Source: Hymenoscyphus infarciens
Lineage: Eukaryota > Ascomycota > Leotiomycetes > Helotiales > Helotiaceae
Reading direction: 5' to 3'
DNA: 64,000 bases
Assembly: GCA_001414345.1 (NCBI GenBank)
Contig: LLCB01000270.1
Coordinates: forward strand, 1 to 64,000
Below are positions 35,541 to 46,138 of the stretch, one piece after another. Below the pieces are notes generated by a model. That model did not search any database, was not told where the DNA came from, and saw only the letters and a list, made by a program, of their open reading frames with translations. The first letter of the stretch is position 1. Each line of letters starts with the position of its first letter. A program made the translations under genes and the position numbers.

Positions 35541-36826
35541 TCATATGATATGACCAAAGGCAGCATTTCTTCTCTTCTGAGCCTCTACTAGAGCAGTAGC
35601 TGTTCTCGATGCTCGCCGAATTTCTGCGCTCAGATCTTCCTCGCTCATTTCTATACCCCGCCTTAGTTCATCCTCCCATGTTGGAGATGGACTTCTTAGT
35701 TCCGATGAATTTTCATTTTGGCTGCCTTCAGATTTAATCACCAGAACTCCAGGAGGTCCTTCTCTTCAGTTAGCCACACTGTTGGCAGAGCCGCGAAGCA
35801 AAAAGAATGAAAGAACCAAGACATACCTTTGAAAAAAGAGCACTGGGTACAACCCCCATACAATACACAATTGCAGCAACTCCCTCCAAAAAAGTTGTTG
35901 ACGATTATACATTCTTGAAATGAAATTGCAGGTCGCGTACCAGCACAATGTGAACATGGTACTTGAGCCACCATTCCCCTCTCATACCCCAGCAGGGCTT
36001 CGTAGTTGCAGGCTTGGGTGATATCTGGTGGTTTTCTATCTTTCCAGTATTCTGGATTACGAACTCGTGGTAGAGCAAACAGTCCCTCCATCGTCTTGGT
36101 CATCTGGGAAGGAAAATGTGACTGTGGAATGAAACTCTGGAGGGGTGTCAGGGGAAGGCCATTGTGACTTGGTGGATTTTGCGGTGATCGAAATTGGTTG
36201 CCGTACGGACTCTGATCGTAAGGATTGGACTGATTCGTTTGACTAGTTGATGTTCCACAGGGTGTATTTGTTGAAATGGAAAGACCAGAACCTGCCTGGT
36301 TCTGATGCTCGCTAAGAGTTTTTGCCTTGGGGGGATTGACATAGGAATGATTGTGAGTACATTGACCTCCTTTGGCCTGAACGCCATTGATGTGGGTGAG
36401 TGTCCATTGCCCATTCGCCTTTTCCGTAGCTTTAATCCGAACTGGACATTGTATTCTACCCATACTTCTGGAACGATCTTTGTCTTGATACGTCTGATAG
36501 TTACAGACCAAGAATTTGCGCCAGCGATAACCTCTTGACTTTGACTTTTCTGAGCCTGAGCCTTGCTTGAGGGAATACCCGGCGAGACGAGCATGTTGAG
36601 AAGCTGATTTTAATAACTCATCCCAGGAGTCGAATATGGCGGGTGGAGGCAATGACAAGGGTTCGATGGTTGTGGTTGTGGAACTTGTATGATATGATTC
36701 TACTCTCTGTGTGGGTGGCTCCGAGGAGGGGGATGGTGATTCTGCTGGTCCCGTGTCCGAGGGCGAATCCAGGTCTGATAAAGGACTTGGGGATCTTAAT
36801 TCCATGGTGGTAGATTTGTCTGACAT
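35541..36826 (-). CDS. FAR1/WRKY-GCM1-like zinc-finger protein with DUF3716-like Cys cluster
   Basis: Two exons, 36,826-35,827 and 35,761-35,541. The 65-bp intron (GTATGT..AG, with CTAAC branch-like motif) joins the frames as FFK-EGPPG and gives 406 residues. Residues 1-60 are Ser/Pro-rich and disordered. Residues 64-162 look like a FAR1/WRKY-GCM1 zinc finger: FDSWDELLKSASQHARLAGY, then C108, C127 and the pair H158-N-H160. Residues 165-250 are Gln/Asn/Pro-rich. Residues 257-331 carry nine cysteines, including C291-x2-C294, C317-C318-x-C320 and C326-x2-C329, in the pattern of the fungal DUF3716 family. The C-terminus is acidic and helical. A nuclear DNA-binding role is inferred from the N-terminal domain. 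The intron and both families are my assignments by eye. Confidence 0.75.
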
Positions 36827-37693
36827 TTTCGAGAGGGTTCGAGTTTGATGCCGGACCGAGAGGAGGGTAAGTGAGATGGTACCTCAAAATCATCGAGGGT
36901 CAAGTACCAAAGTTGTGAGGGGTACGAGTGTCGAGTGTCTGGTGAAATGTCTTTAGTGATTTGATATTATTGGAATTAGTTTGACAGAGCAACACCTCAA
37001 CCCGATGTTTGTAGAGGCTGGTTCCAGAAGGAGATGTATATAAAATCCATCTGTCCCTGAAACAGTACCTAACGCGTTGGGTGCGAGCCGGTGGGTCTAC
37101 ACGAAAAAGTACGATGCCGGCGGCCGGGGGGTCTTTTTCTGGCAGATCACGTGTTGGAGCATGCTTGCCGCCAGGTGGTCGGGTTAGGCCGGGAGTGGTG
37201 GAGCAATGCTTTTGCGTTTCACTACAACACAACGACAACTCCATTTCTGCTGTGCATCCTTCCTAAACTTTCTACAATCTCATCTCTCACAGATCTTGGA
37301 CGCCCTTCGCCCCAACCACAAAAATTGAAGGTATCTGCAAGGCCAAGTTGCCATGGCGAGCTTAAAAGCTTCAAGATGTGGCTCTGCCAAGGGAGTCAAT
37401 CGGTGCCCAATGAAAAGCTTTCAATCCACTCGTGGTTGCGTAACTTTCGTGGGCAGCGGCGAGTCCCCAGAAGAGGAGGAACCTCAGATTTCCAGGTAAC
37501 GAGTATCGCCTCCCACTTTGGCACTTTGGACATCAGCATTCTGTCTACCACAGAACTATTATTGTTCCATAAGCAACTGCACTGAAGTCGAGAGCTTCCC
37601 ATTCTCACTCCCCCCTTTCTCTTTGTCCTTTTCTATTAATCACCCTGTTCCACGAGCTGCTCTTGTGAGCATCCGCCATTCACCGCTTCAACC
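36827..37693. promoter_or_regulatory. shared divergent promoter region
   Basis: The 867 bp separate the starts of two divergently transcribed genes. Several short overlapping frames exist on both strands but none has domain content or supports a gene. Pyrimidine-rich tracts (37,590-37,640) precede the plus-strand start, as is common for fungal transcription starts. Confidence 0.5.
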
Positions 37694-39148
37694 ATGGCAC
37701 AGGATCCAGATTTGTCCCACAGCATCACGATGCATCCCCATCCATTCCATCTTCACCCGGACCGTTCAGAGCACTCCAGGTCGAGAGTGGGAAACCACAC
37801 CCCAATCCAGTCCGCTTCTTCCTCAATTCCCGGCGCAAGCACCACGGCTTTCGAAGTTGAGCCGGTAGAACAACACGATCCGGTATCGAGAACAGCAGCT
37901 GGTATGAACGACCTGGAGGAGCAAAGACCCCCTCGATATACCCGCGAGAACGATCCATACCAGCTCTCTTCCGCCTTCAAAAATGAGGATGATTTGCGCC
38001 TAATTGGAGCCAACACTTCACGGAAGCGGGATGGTTGCGGTCCTATAAAGTTCAACAAGGATGCTACCAAGGCAAAGGAAATACAGAAGTTCTACGAGAA
38101 CCAGAATGAGAAGATAGAACGCATGTTGAAGCCGGTCGAGGACCATGTGGAAGAAGCCCGACAAGAAGCGGGAGACGACCATCTCAAGTTCCAGATTGCT
38201 GTATATGGCTCTTTTGTAGCTAATATTACCCTGGCGGGTCTCCAGCTTTATGGTGCTATTTCTTCCGGGTCCCTCTCGCTCTTTACTACAATGGCCGAGT
38301 AAGAACTTTCCATTTCTACATCCCTCCATGACAGGCCTTGCATGGATACTTACAAAGGCTGACTTTATATCAGTGCTATCTTCGATCCCATGTCCAACGT
38401 CACCCTCATCGTTACAAACCGTGCTGTCAAGCGCGTTGACCCCAACCGCTTCCCATCCGGAAAAGCACGTCTCGAAACCGTTGGAAACATTGTATTCTGT
38501 TTTCTCATGACTGCCGTTTCCTTCATCCTCATCGCATTTTCCGTCAAGGACATTATAGATGGAAACCCAGGCGAGACAAACTCATTCCACTACCCCTCGG
38601 TTATCGCAGTCGGAACTGCATTTGCTACCAAACTCGCTCTCTTTTTGTATTGCTGGGCTCTCAAAGACAAATACTCGCAAATCAATATTCTCTGGCAAGA
38701 TCATCGAAACGATCTCTTCATCAATGGTCTGGGTATCCTCACATCCGTTGGTGGTTCCAAGCTCAAGTGGTGGATTGATCCCATGGGTGCCATTATACTT
38801 TCTTGCCTCATCTCCGGTATTTGGTTACACACCGCATTTCAGGAATTCCTCCTACTTGTTGGTGTTCAAGCTCCAGTCGAGATGCAACAGCACATCACCT
38901 ACGTCTGTTTGACCCATTCTCCAGATATCGAAGGCATTGATACTGTGCGAGCTTACCACAGTGGCCCAAGGATGATTGTGGAGGTCGACGTGGTGATGAA
39001 TGCGGATCGCAGTTTAAGGGATACACATGATATTGCGGAGGCATTGCAGATTAAATTGGAGAGCTTGCCACGCGTGGAGAGAGCTTATGTGCACGTGGAT
39101 TATGAGACTACACATAAGCCGGAGCATGCCTATAAGAAGGACCTCTAG
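37694..39148 (+). CDS. cation diffusion facilitator (CDF) transporter, probable Mn2+ type
   Basis: Exons 37,694-38,298 and 38,374-39,148. The 75-bp intron (GTAAGA..CAG) splits codon 202 and yields 459 residues. A hydrophilic N-terminus of about 170 residues with a His-containing start is followed by a six-helix CDF domain. Metal-site motifs are D202-AIF-D206 in the second helix (LFTTMADAIFDPMSN) and D301-HRN-D305 in the fifth. The DxxxD form at both sites is typical of Mn2+-transporting CDFs, as opposed to HxxxD of Zn2+ members. The C-terminal cytoplasmic CDF domain (about 372-452) has the usual GPRMIVEVDVVM and YVHVDYE strands. It exchanges divalent metal for protons across an internal or plasma membrane. 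Substrate is inferred from the motifs. Confidence 0.93.
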
Positions 39149-41120
39149 GTTTGCAACACTTTTAAGACTGTTGGGTACCTGGTGATCGGTGGGATAAGGG
39201 GAGGCTTTAGTCTCGCAAGTAAACATTGCTTTTTGCTTTCTTTGTTGATATTAGGGGTCCGGGGGTCAAGGCTGGGTTGGCAGATTGATAACGCTTGCAC
39301 AGTATATATAATTATTATTACACACTTACGATTAAACGTTCAACTTCTTGCTCTGCTATCCCCTTTTTCTTCTGTCTCATCGTTAACCCCACCTTTCCCT
39401 CGCAGTAGGTAAAAACGAAGGTAACAGAGAAAGGGGTCTCTACCATTGTCGAAAACCCTATACGCAATTTTACCGCTATCTATATCTGATGGTCTAAAGC
39501 AGAGTAATTCGACAAGTAGCCAGAAAAGTCATCAGATATCGAGGTACCCACCCAAGTTTCTAGTAAGCTACAAAAAACCCAGTTACCCAGTAACCCAGTC
39601 CTCAAGACTGGGAGCCAAAAAAGCAACATTTCGAGTAAGCTACCAAGTATCGTGGTTACATGTACACTTGATGGCTTACTTGCGACTCAACTAGGTAGGC
39701 AAAAATGGCGCCGCAGCCTGATTGTCGTCTGTCCCAGCATTGAGGGCAAATAAGTCGAGGTCGGGCCTCGAGTCGAGATGACGACGAGGGAGGATGCCGA
39801 GCGGGGTACTCGTAGCCCAGGTCCCTCCTTCCCTCAACATCACAACCTCGGGACTCAAAGTCGCTCCTTCCATGCAGACCTCCACTCGACCCGCTGTTTA
39901 CCAGAGCGAGAAGGGAAAGTACAACTTAGTCCCCAGCCCAAGTATCAACCCGATTTTTGACAGAACATAAAATGTAGCAAACTGAAGAGGTGCGACAAGA
40001 TTGAGGGTTTATTCTCGAGGATGAGGTGAGACGGAAAGAGTAACCTCGAACATGTCTACCTACCCAGGTAGGTAGTCGAGTAAAGGACAACGATATCAAG
40101 GGGAAGAATAACCTAAGGAGTCAAGACGAATCAGAAGCAGGTTGAATATGGGGAGTCGTACCTTAGAAGGAAGGAGCAACTCAGAACTTTGTTTTTCACG
40201 TTAGACATGACTCCCTCGGAACTCAAAAACGCTCCTTCCCTGCTGATTTCTCCTCGCCCGGGTCGACCGAGTATATTCTACCTTACTATCACGTCGTTCG
40301 AAACACTAAAGCGTCAAGCTTACAACATCTTTAGAAAAGAAAAAATACTCCTAGCTAAACAGCTGCTACCATGCATGCCATTTCTTAAAAGAACAAAAGT
40401 TACAAACTATATTTTACAAGTTTTCTCCCTCCTCGCCCCCTATTCATAATCTACACCATCAACCCGGCCTCCTCCAATACCCACAACAACTCACTTGCTG
40501 TTACCATACATCACAGACTTATTCCGTACCTATCCTCTCTAGTTTCCCAAAACGGCAGACGCGTTGTTCCTTATTTGGTTGTCTCCTCTGTCCATTTGCC
40601 TTCTGCCACACGTTCTAACCGGTCAAATTCCATCAAATCTGAAGAAGTCCCTCGTAGGCTTAGGAACATTTGCGGCACATATTAGGGTGCGGGGGGTTGA
40701 CCGGCCTATTTCGCAACAACCGAACCTGACCGGATTTCTAGATGAGGGGATCGGCCTTCTTCAGTTCTTCCATGTCTATACTCCACCATTTTTCCCCATT
40801 CGATTGTATTTGGCCGGAACTTGCTTGATGCTTCGTTCTATCGCGGGTTCTCGCTGCCTAAAGAGGTGCCTTGGAAGTTGATGTCTTGGTCGAGTGACGC
40901 GGTATTAGGTGATGGGTGTTTGATAAAGGAATGCTGGGGCCTCCAAAGATTTTTGATTACGTTTGTTTAACAAGACGTAAGAAATTCAACAACCAAGCAT
41001 AAAGTACGTAAATTCAGTCGAATCTCATATATGTTCTTTAGCATTATTTACCGTACTTCTAGTTGAACATTGTAGCTAAACAACCATTTCAGTGATATTT
41101 GCTCGGTACTTTAAGCGACA
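39149..41120. other. intergenic region with a diverged internal duplication
   Basis: No supported gene. A GCTCCTTCC-centred segment at 39,846-39,900 (CCTCGGGACTCAAAGTCGC) resembles 40,213-40,268 (CCTCGGAACTCAAAAACGC), suggesting an old local duplication. TA-rich stretches occur near 39,300 and 41,000. The 105-codon frame at 40,564 begins with TTG, not ATG. Confidence 0.45.
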
Positions 41121-41705
41121 ATGTTGGGTAGGATATACTCGTCGATGAACTCCTCTCAGAGCAGTTGGGTATTAATCCCCGACAAAGATTCCTATCAACT
41201 ACAACTCTCAGAACTCGAGTTCTCACCCGAAGACGAGGCAGCAAACTGGGCAACCGATTGTATTTCAGCGTTGGAGCAGGGTGCTAATCGAGCTGTGGTC
41301 CATGTAAATCTCGCTCACTATTTCTCCAAATTCGTTCTTAGTCGAGATCGAGAGAATAATCTTCTCTTTCAATTACCTTTTCCGACTGCTGGACTCCCGT
41401 TATTGCCGGTGGAGCAACGTGCTTGGGATGAAGATGCGGAGGAGTTGCGTGAGTTACGAGCGTATCTGGATGAGGAAGATGAGGAGATCGCGAGGTGGGG
41501 GAGGCGGTAAGCCTTTGTCGAAGTATACCAAGTAATAGGTTTTCCTTCTTCATTCCCTCCTTCATTCACTGTTGCTAAACCTAGTCCTCATTATCCCCTC
41601 AACGAAGCAGAAATTGAAACTTTGTTGCTTTCACAGACTGCGGAGCTTTATCTTCAGGCACCAACCCCATTATCGCCAGAGGAACAGCATATGGAGGACG
41701 AGTAG
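41121..41705 (+). CDS. hypothetical acidic protein, possibly truncated by a TAG
   Basis: Exons 41,121-41,506 and 41,585-41,705 (intron 78 bp, GTAAGC..CTAG with GCTAAAC branch-like motif) give 168 residues. I do not recognise the family. The product is acidic, with helices around residues 25-50 (EDEAANWATDCISALEQG) and 93-125 (Glu/Arg-rich), and ends LSPEEQHMEDE. No signal peptide or membrane segment. The reading frame continues beyond the TAG for 60 more codons, with helix-like composition, to a TGA at 41,886-41,888. A CAG-to-TAG change would explain this, so the gene may be a recent truncation. Confidence 0.6.
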
Positions 41706-42361
41706 AAGGTTCTGAGGTTGCAATTGGAATTTGCAAAGGATAATAGTGTCTCTCAACAAGTGATCAACGATAGCGCAAGAGCAGGGGAAAAACCAAAAGA
41801 ATGTATCCTCAGCACCGAACACTTCTTTCGAGGCTTCCTAGGACCAGCGAAGCTATCTGAAAGCTGTGATCACGAACCTCCGGTGTGAGGTATCCTTCTA
41901 AAATCCGAGATCAAATGATCAACACCACCCATTGGGGCGTTTTGTCTCCCATTTTCGTTTCCCACAAAACGACGGGGGCAACGAATTTAGACCAGCCTTT
42001 GACCGACGCTGTATGTTTTCACCTATTTAAACTCGAGAAAATGCCAGAGGAAGGGCCCGGGAAAAGAGTGGCACTAAAATTCGTGAAATGTTAGAGAGGA
42101 AATCATAGGGAATTTGAAGGATCCGGGGAAAATGAGAATCGTAGTCCTGACCAAATACACCCGGGGAAAAAACGGAAATTAATCAGCCCTCACCGAACAG
42201 CACGGTAACAGCAATTTACAACATGATATAATGATCGTTTGAAATCTTGCATTATTGTTTTGTATAAATGAGAAATCTAATATCAGGCGGATACAAACGC
42301 AAAAAGGTACAGTCCAAGAAACGTACAATCCAGATATTCGACTTTCATCAACTAAACATTT
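41706..42361. other. possible read-through tail, then intergenic
   Basis: 41,706-41,888 is open in frame with the preceding gene. The rest, to the LEU2 stop, has no recognisable gene and probably holds the LEU2 3' UTR. Confidence 0.45.
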
Positions 42362-43678
42362 CTAACCAAGGGTAGCGAGAACTTTGACCAATTCGGCGGC
42401 CACGGCATCTCCAACCTCGGTGGTAGAGCTGGTTCCTCCGATGTCTTTGGTTCGGATACCATTCTCGATTGTATTCCTAACTGCGTCCTCGACAGCCTTG
42501 GCTTCTTTGGGGAGTTGAAGGGAGTATTGGAGCATCATTGCGACGGAAAGAATTGTACCAACCGGGTTGACAATTCCTTGACCGGAAATATCGGGTGCGG
42601 ATCCTAGAATAGTCGTTAGAAATGCCAAATTGTCATAATACCCAAAGACTTACCGTGAATTGGTTCGTAGATACCATTGCACTTCCCCTTTCCATCTGGC
42701 AAACCAGACAAACTAGCACTTGGTGACAATCCAATACTACCAGGAATCATGCTTGCCTCATCACTGATAATGTCTCCAAACAAATTGCTCGTAATGACAA
42801 TACCATTGAGGGCTCTTGGATTCTTGACCATCAGCATAGCTGCACTGTCAATCAAATGATGTCCGATTTCCAAAGTTGGGAATTCCTTTGCCATAACCTC
42901 AGTGACAACCTTGCGCCAGAGTCTGCTAGTAGCCAAAACATTTGCCTTATCCAAACTCCAGACCTTCAACGGAGGATCGTGTTGCAATGCGAGATGTGCA
43001 CCAAGTCTGGTAATTCGCTCGATTTCAGGACGAGAGTATGGTTCCGTATCCCAAGCAATTCCGTCCCCATCATCTTCTTTTCGCTCTCCAAAGTATATTC
43101 CTCCTGTCAACTCGCGGATGATGTTGAAGTTGGTACCTCGGCAGATCTCAGCCTTGAGTGGGGAAATTTCGACGAGAGATTCAGATGCGAAACTGCATGG
43201 TCGAAGGTTTCCATATGTGCCCATTTGTTTTCGCAGAGCTAGGATACCTTGCTCTGGTCTAACCTTTCCTGTTCCCCATTTTGGACCTCCAATTGCACCT
43301 AGAAGGACTGCATCGGCAGCTTTTGCGGCCTCAAGGGCTTCGGTTGTGAGGGGTTCTCCAGTTGCGTCAATTGAGCACTATGGCCCGATTAGAACATCGT
43401 TTCAGGTTGAGATATCGTGCAGAGATACTTACACCACCAAGAAGATGATTCTGGAAATTGAATGTGCCAACGCTTGGTCGCTTTTCCTCAATGACCTTCA
43501 AGATCTGCAAGTTTAGTTAGTATGTACCCCGCCATTCAACGCACAAGCTTCTTCGTACCTTGACGGCCTCTGCAATAACCTATTCTTGTTAGCATAGGTT
43601 CTTTCCATCAATCCACAAGAAGATTACCTCAGGGCCACAGTGGTCTCCCCCAAAGACAACAATGTTATGAACTGCCAT
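42362..43678 (-). CDS. LEU2: 3-isopropylmalate dehydrogenase (leucine biosynthesis)
   Basis: Five exons: 43,678-43,628; 43,579-43,559; 43,504-43,433; 43,377-42,654; 42,603-42,362. Introns are 48, 54, 55 and 50 bp, all GT..AG, and the sum is 369 residues, close to the family's usual length. It catalyses NAD+-dependent oxidative decarboxylation of (2R,3S)-3-isopropylmalate to 2-oxoisocaproate. Visible signatures: [11 protein letters not shown] at the N-terminus, [37 protein letters not shown] (metal/substrate-binding IDH/IMDH signature), and YEPIHG-SAPDI across the last intron. Exon 2 is a 7-codon micro-exon (VIAEAVK). All signatures are intact, so it is probably functional. Named LEU2 in budding yeast and leu-1 in Neurospora. 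Confidence 0.96.
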
Positions 43679-44369
43679 TTTGTGCCGTGTGTATATGTTG
43701 AGTCCAAGATGTTTTTTGGGGGATGATAATTGTACCTTGGTGGGGGGAGGAGCTCCGATTACGGAGGCCGAAGGCGATGGCGGCCTTGGCTTTAGCAGGA
43801 CCTGGAACTTCAAGCATCACATTTCACTTCGTAGATTCTTCAATGTTCCAGACTTTTGGATATAGAACAAACTTCAACAAACTTGTACTACTAATGAAAT
43901 GACGACTTCAAGTGTTATTTTTTGCTTATTTTTGACATTTGAACTGGTACTATTACCGTTGTATTGCTTGTAAGAGAGACGGGCTTTCCTCTTGGTGCAC
44001 CTGCCCTATGTGAGTAATGTGCGAAATATCGATTATCGAGAAGCTTAGAAGAATCCGAAAATGGGCCCCTTCATCCTCTAATCGTTTTTGTACGACTTGA
44101 AATTATTTAAGAATTTCTGTGGCAATAGAGGGAGGGGTTATACGCAGCAGAATTCTTACACTCGAAGAATAGAATATATATCTGGTAAAATTTTCTGCAA
44201 CTGCAAGTTCTTTACAGACTTGGGTGCCAGCCCTTAAGCGAATCCAGCCAAGGGACGCACGCTGGTTGACTATACACTTCCCGCACACCAAAAGAAACAA
44301 TACTGCACTGGTTTCTATTATTATGAATGCCCCAACTCAATTTCTCTTCCCTTGTCACTGGTTTCTCGC
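43679..44369. promoter_or_regulatory. LEU2 upstream region
   Basis: About 690 bp between the LEU2 start and the tail of a decayed gene. I did not find a CCGG-N4-CCGG Leu3-type site. No ORF of note. Confidence 0.4.
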
Positions 44370-45229
44370 CTATTCCCCCTTAAATAGATCCCTGATATCA
44401 ATTGATAAGCGAGATTTTCTCGTTATTTGGAGTGCGGTAAAGAGAAATAGGCCTAGTGAGTATTAAAAAAATGTTGATAAGAGAGGACATACCAAAGAAA
44501 GAGGTGAAAACCGAAAGAGGCAGAAATATGACAATTATCACCGTAAATTCCAAATGAGACCTATTTTGAGACTGATTTCTTTTCGCGAGATCGACTTGCG
44601 TTTCTTTTGCCATCTGGGGGGCAGTTTCAATTTGAATGTTGGCAGTTCCGATTGAGCTTAATTGAAATAGCTGTTCTTTCCAGGGCGTTAACAAAAAAAA
44701 ATTCACTCCTCTCGTAAACCACTCGACTTTCTCTTATAACTTTGCTTGATTGGGCTAGTGAACTGCAAGCTTCGGTGAAGATTCGTTTCTGAAAACCCTC
44801 CAGATGGGCTACTCTCGTTTCTATCGCATAACCCAAATTCTTGGATATTTCGACGCCCCTGATTGTACTGGGGGGGTGCAAGGATTCTTGTGCGTCTCTT
44901 AATTCCTTGGTAGTTTTCGAATGGAGTGGTTTGAGGAAATGAGTCAGTTCGGCATCGAAAGGTGACATGTCTTTTCTTAGGGTCTTTATCAGGTGTGTTC
45001 ATGGATCGTGTGGATTCTGTATTGCTTGAGAGTAGGTTAGTTCTACAGGCTTTTCCAGGCTTGGTAAAATCGAATTAAATTCAGCGTCTTTTTCTGGATG
45101 AGATTCTACTAACAAGACTGGAAAGCGGCTCCGGTAAGTGGGCTCGTAAACTCCCACGCATTTATCTGCTTCATCTAGTATTTTTATAGTAGTCTTACCC
45201 CGGTTTTCCGAGCTTGGTGGTTTCTTCCA
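44370..45229 (-). pseudogene. decayed CorA-like (Mg2+ transporter family) gene
   Basis: Three blocks join by plausible introns: 45,229-44,720, 44,670-44,493 and 44,452-44,370. Block 1 is one frame broken by a TGA at 44,999-45,001 between QNPHDP and THLIKTLRKDMSPFDAEL; a CGA-to-TGA change would restore Arg. Block 1 ends in RESRV and splices to LFQLSSIGTANIQIETAPQ. That leads into TVIIVIFLPLSVFTSFFG, matching the first C-terminal transmembrane helix and (S)xFG(M) region of fungal CorA-like proteins. The third block ends early (DLFKGE) without a clear second helix. No start Met precedes 45,229 in frame. It looks like a non-functional remnant; the splicing is inferred. Confidence 0.6.
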
Positions 45230-46138
45230 TGTTCATGGAAAGTGTCGCTTATGCTTCCATTTCGGTACGCGCAAATCGTGGCTACAATACTTTATGAGCA
45301 AAAGCTCTGACATACAGGAATAGTGCGCCGAGAAACGATGCGGGAGAGAAGGAGGTCAAATGAGATCATTCAGCCTACATGCTTCTGGGAAAATGATAAT
45401 CCAAAGTGGCCCAACAACAAGCAAGCTCTTCTCCCTCCCTTCAGATCTTCCCATCTCTCTCATTGTTCCTCCAACTTTTCCCAGGGAAGTTTGCCTCACT
45501 TCTAACTCTATGTGTCGAAGTCTCCACACACATCTTCGAATTGTGCTCTGGCACTCTGCACTCTCTCGGGTCTAATATCGCAATCACCTCGCCAGTCCTC
45601 TTTCATGGTACTTTCCCCCATGAAGTCAAACGAACTTGATTCATTAATAACAATTCCAAGGGCCCCCATATATTTCTCAGCCTGGTACGTATAAGATTGA
45701 TACCTTCCAGATTAAAATTAAGCAAGCTCTTACTAAATAACGAGATTAGGTTAGGTCAAACACCCGATTCAAAATGACAATCAAACGGAGCCAGTCACTG
45801 CAGAGGTTGGTATAAACTTTTGCAAGTGTGCATTGCTTTTTGGCCTGCTCATGAAAGAAGGCGAGTCAAAATCACTTGCCAAAAAGTGGAGGCCAACACG
45901 ACCAAACTGTTACTTGAGGGCTTTTTGGCCTGCTCATGAAAGAAGGCGAGTCAAAATCACTTGCCAAAAAGTGGAGGCCAACACGACCAAACTGTTACTT
46001 GAGGTAAAAATTCATCAAAAAAATCATTTTTCTAAACTCCTCGAGAAACCTAACTTGCGGTACAATTAGATGACTTATGGAAGTTGATTCAAGCTTATCC
46101 TACGAATCTTTTGAAGACCTTGGTAAATGTGGCTTCCT
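45230..46138. other. intergenic, with an 85-bp tandem duplication
   Basis: Several short overlapping ORFs on the plus strand have no domain content. The only clear structure is the duplication at 45,835-46,004. Confidence 0.5.
45835..46004. repeat. perfect 85-bp tandem duplication
   Basis: 45,835-45,919 and 45,920-46,004 are identical, starting GCTTTTTGGCCTGCTCATG. The absence of any difference or RIP change points to a recent event, below the length RIP usually detects. It lies just upstream of a decayed gene. Confidence 0.97.

Noticed and set aside
37091..37585. 164-residue plus-strand ORF upstream of the CDF gene
   Set aside because: No domain, lies in the divergent promoter, overlapped by other-frame ORFs of similar quality.
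40564..40881. 105-residue ORF with hydrophobic N-terminus
   Set aside because: Begins with TTG; no ATG gives the signal-peptide-like start, and no homology is recognisable.
42856..43516. Long plus-strand ORFs opposite LEU2
   Set aside because: Antisense shadows of the LEU2 coding exon.
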